Notes under the pieces: model-generated
Seen by the model: only the letters and a program-made list of their open reading frames with translations
The model's database searches: none
What the model was told of the DNA's origin: nothing
Shown here: piece by piece, positions 6,063 to 7,117 of the stretch
Layout of the letters: the number at the start of each line of letters is the position of its first letter
Position numbering within the stretch: position 1 is the stretch's first letter
Translations under genes and position numbers: made by a program
Assembly: GCA_964575675.1 (NCBI GenBank)
Contig: CAZNRY010000187.1
Location: 1 to 7,117, forward strand
Length of the DNA: 7,117 nt
Reading direction: 5' to 3'
Source of the DNA: CAZNRY01 sp964575675
GTDB lineage: Bacteria > Eisenbacteria > RBG-16-71-46 > CAIMUX01 > VGJL01

Positions 6063-6937
6063 AACAAGTAGACCCTGAATCCCGCCTGCAGCAGAAACCC
6101 GGAAAAGTCGATGTCCAGATCATTCCGCGGGGTCGGCGGCCGCTCCGTCTCCTGGGGCGGATCCGCGAAGCGCTCGTTGAAGAAGCCCCACAGATAGGAA
6201 TCCTTCACCGGATCCTGGTTGTTCGGCACGCCATCCTGCGGGATGTCGTCGTCGCCCAGGGGGTCCACCAGCCCGCCGATTGACCATTCCCCGGAATCAA
6301 AGGCCGCCTTTGCGTACTGATAGCCCGCCTCGAAACTCAGGCTGAAACGATCGCCCAGCGTGTACTCCCCCGCGATCCCCCCCGCGACGCCCGTCCCGGA
6401 GCCCTTGATCGTCATAGAGTCAATCCGGTGGCCGCTGTCGCTCGTGTTCTCGTGCGTGATCGTGGTCTTGGAATCCATCAAGAGAACCGGACCGGCGAAT
6501 GCGCGCAGCGACATGTTGTCGTCGGGTCGATACGGCAGGCGAATCGAGGCGCGGGGCAAGAGAAACCGCGAGCGCGGCTCGATCGTGATCTTCTGCAGGA
6601 AGTCGACGCTCGTCGAACCCCATGTCGTTCCGTAGACGAGCCCCAACCGAATGCTGGAGGTGAGATCGAAGTTGAGGTCCCCTCCGATGTTGAACCCTTG
6701 ATGGATGCGGCTGGGCAGATCCCAATCGGAGCTCTCGCTGATCCCCTTCAAGCGGTTGTTGCTCCTGGAGATCCCGTCGTTGATCGGCCCCATGTCGTAT
6801 CCGTTGATGCCCATGCGCAGGGTGGCGCTGAGCTTGCCGACCGGATCCCCCGCCTCCGCGACGAGAGGCAGCGTCAAAGCAGCCGCCGCGAGCAGAAAGA
6901 CTGCGCCCCACGTCCTCCCCAATCCCTTCATCGCCAT
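6059..6937 (-). CDS. Outer-membrane beta-barrel protein of unknown function
   Basis: This ORF encodes 292 residues from ATG 6937. The frame is open further upstream to an ATG at 7105, but that extension is not protein-like and the promoter lies inside it. GGGAGGGG (6945-6952) is the ribosome site, 7 bases before the ATG; a second ATG at 6931 is an alternative. Residues 1-29 form a signal peptide (AVFLLAAAALTLPLVAEA, likely cleaved after A29). The rest alternates hydrophobic and polar residues in amphipathic strands, for example IRLGLVYGTTWG (96-107) and RFSLSFEAGYQYA (197-209), and ends FSGFLLQAGFRVYLF, a beta-signal with C-terminal Phe recognised by the BAM complex. A charged loop (226-243) resembles a single thrombospondin type 3 repeat. 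The length suits a small barrel of 8-12 strands. Cargo or partner is unknown; no TonB box, plug or OmpA peptidoglycan-binding domain is seen. It is a single-gene unit with its own promoter. Confidence 0.8.
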   Translation of the reverse strand: MAMKGLGRTWGAVFLLAAAALTLPLVAEAGDPVGKLSATLRMGINGYDMGPINDGISRSNNRLKGISESSDWDLPSRIHQGFNIGGDLNFDLTSSIRLGLVYGTTWGSTSVDFLQKITIEPRSRFLLPRASIRLPYRPDDNMSLRAFAGPVLLMDSKTTITHENTSDSGHRIDSMTIKGSGTGVAGGIAGEYTLGDRFSLSFEAGYQYAKAAFDSGEWSIGGLVDPLGDDDIPQDGVPNNQDPVKDSYLWGFFNERFADPPQETERPPTPRNDLDIDFSGFLLQAGFRVYLF

Positions 6938-7019
6938 TTGCCGACCCCTCCCGGAGGATCGTCCCCTCCCCGCGCCACCAAGTCCAGCGACCGCGCAGAT
7001 CCCGGCTGAAGCCCGTTGC

Positions 7020-7048
7020 AAGGTAACACGCTGCCCAGCGAGTGTCAA
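7020..7048 (-). promoter_or_regulatory. Near-consensus sigma-70-type promoter of the outer-membrane protein gene
   Basis: Reading leftward, a perfect -35 TTGACA (7043-7048) is followed after exactly 17 bases by TACCTT (7020-7025), which keeps the TA...T bases of the -10 element. Transcription would start near 7013, giving a leader of about 75 bases to the ATG at 6937. The leader is GC-rich and holds no attenuator that I can recognise. This is the best promoter match in the window. Confidence 0.55.
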
Positions 7049-7117
7049 CGCGATGACCGCCTGGACAGCGATTCCGCAACGGCGATCCTGGGACAGGAGC
7101 AACATGGGTTCCAGCGC

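Noticed and set aside
5329..6123. Open frame of 264 codons on the minus strand
   Set aside because: It is antisense to the glycosyltransferase and carries no family motif.
6938..7105. N-terminal extension of the outer-membrane protein to an ATG at 7105
   Set aside because: The signal peptide and a good ribosome site place the start at 6937, and the promoter at 7020-7048 lies within the extension.

Overview
The window is GC-rich throughout and looks like a fragment of an uncultivated diderm (Gram-negative-type) bacterium, quite possibly a metagenome contig. The diderm reading rests on an outer-membrane beta-barrel protein with a C-terminal Phe and on two secreted envelope proteins. The pairing of a long S55 (SpoIVB-type) peptidase-domain protein with a secreted beta-propeller protein is the kind of content I associate with Acidobacteria- or Eisenbacteria-like lineages; that placement is inference from memory, not a search.

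Layout. Positions 1-177 (+) are the last 58 codons of an acyl-CoA dehydrogenase. After 10 bases comes an ORF at 188-751 (+) that starts like a second acyl-CoA dehydrogenase (about 14 codons) and continues as the C-terminal anticodon-binding and zinc domains of an archaeal/eukaryote-type prolyl-tRNA synthetase. The catalytic core is absent, so there is a seam near 225-235. Positions 752-989 hold no gene, only a hairpin. A leftward operon follows: the S55 peptidase-domain protein (4953-3139) and then, after 25 bases, a secreted seven-bladed propeller protein (3113 downward). The propeller reading frame continues to 990 but is cut by one in-frame TAA at 1848-1850, leaving a 421-residue N-terminal part and a 216-residue C-terminal part with its own ATG.

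Positions 4954-5154 are a divergent promoter region. To its right, a family 2 glycosyltransferase (5155-6048, +) converges on an outer-membrane beta-barrel protein (6937-6059, -). Only 10 bases separate their stop codons, and both stops sit in the arms of one small hairpin. The barrel gene has a near-consensus sigma-70-type promoter with a perfect TTGACA.

Functionally, the S55 and propeller proteins are probably co-expressed envelope proteins of unknown role. The glycosyltransferase and barrel are separate transcription units, the first probably for surface glycan synthesis and the second an outer-membrane protein of unknown cargo. I see no mobile element, CRISPR array, rRNA or tRNA. The points most worth checking are the acyl-CoA dehydrogenase/ProS seam, the lone in-frame stop in the propeller gene, and the Ser-before-His motif order in the S55 protein.
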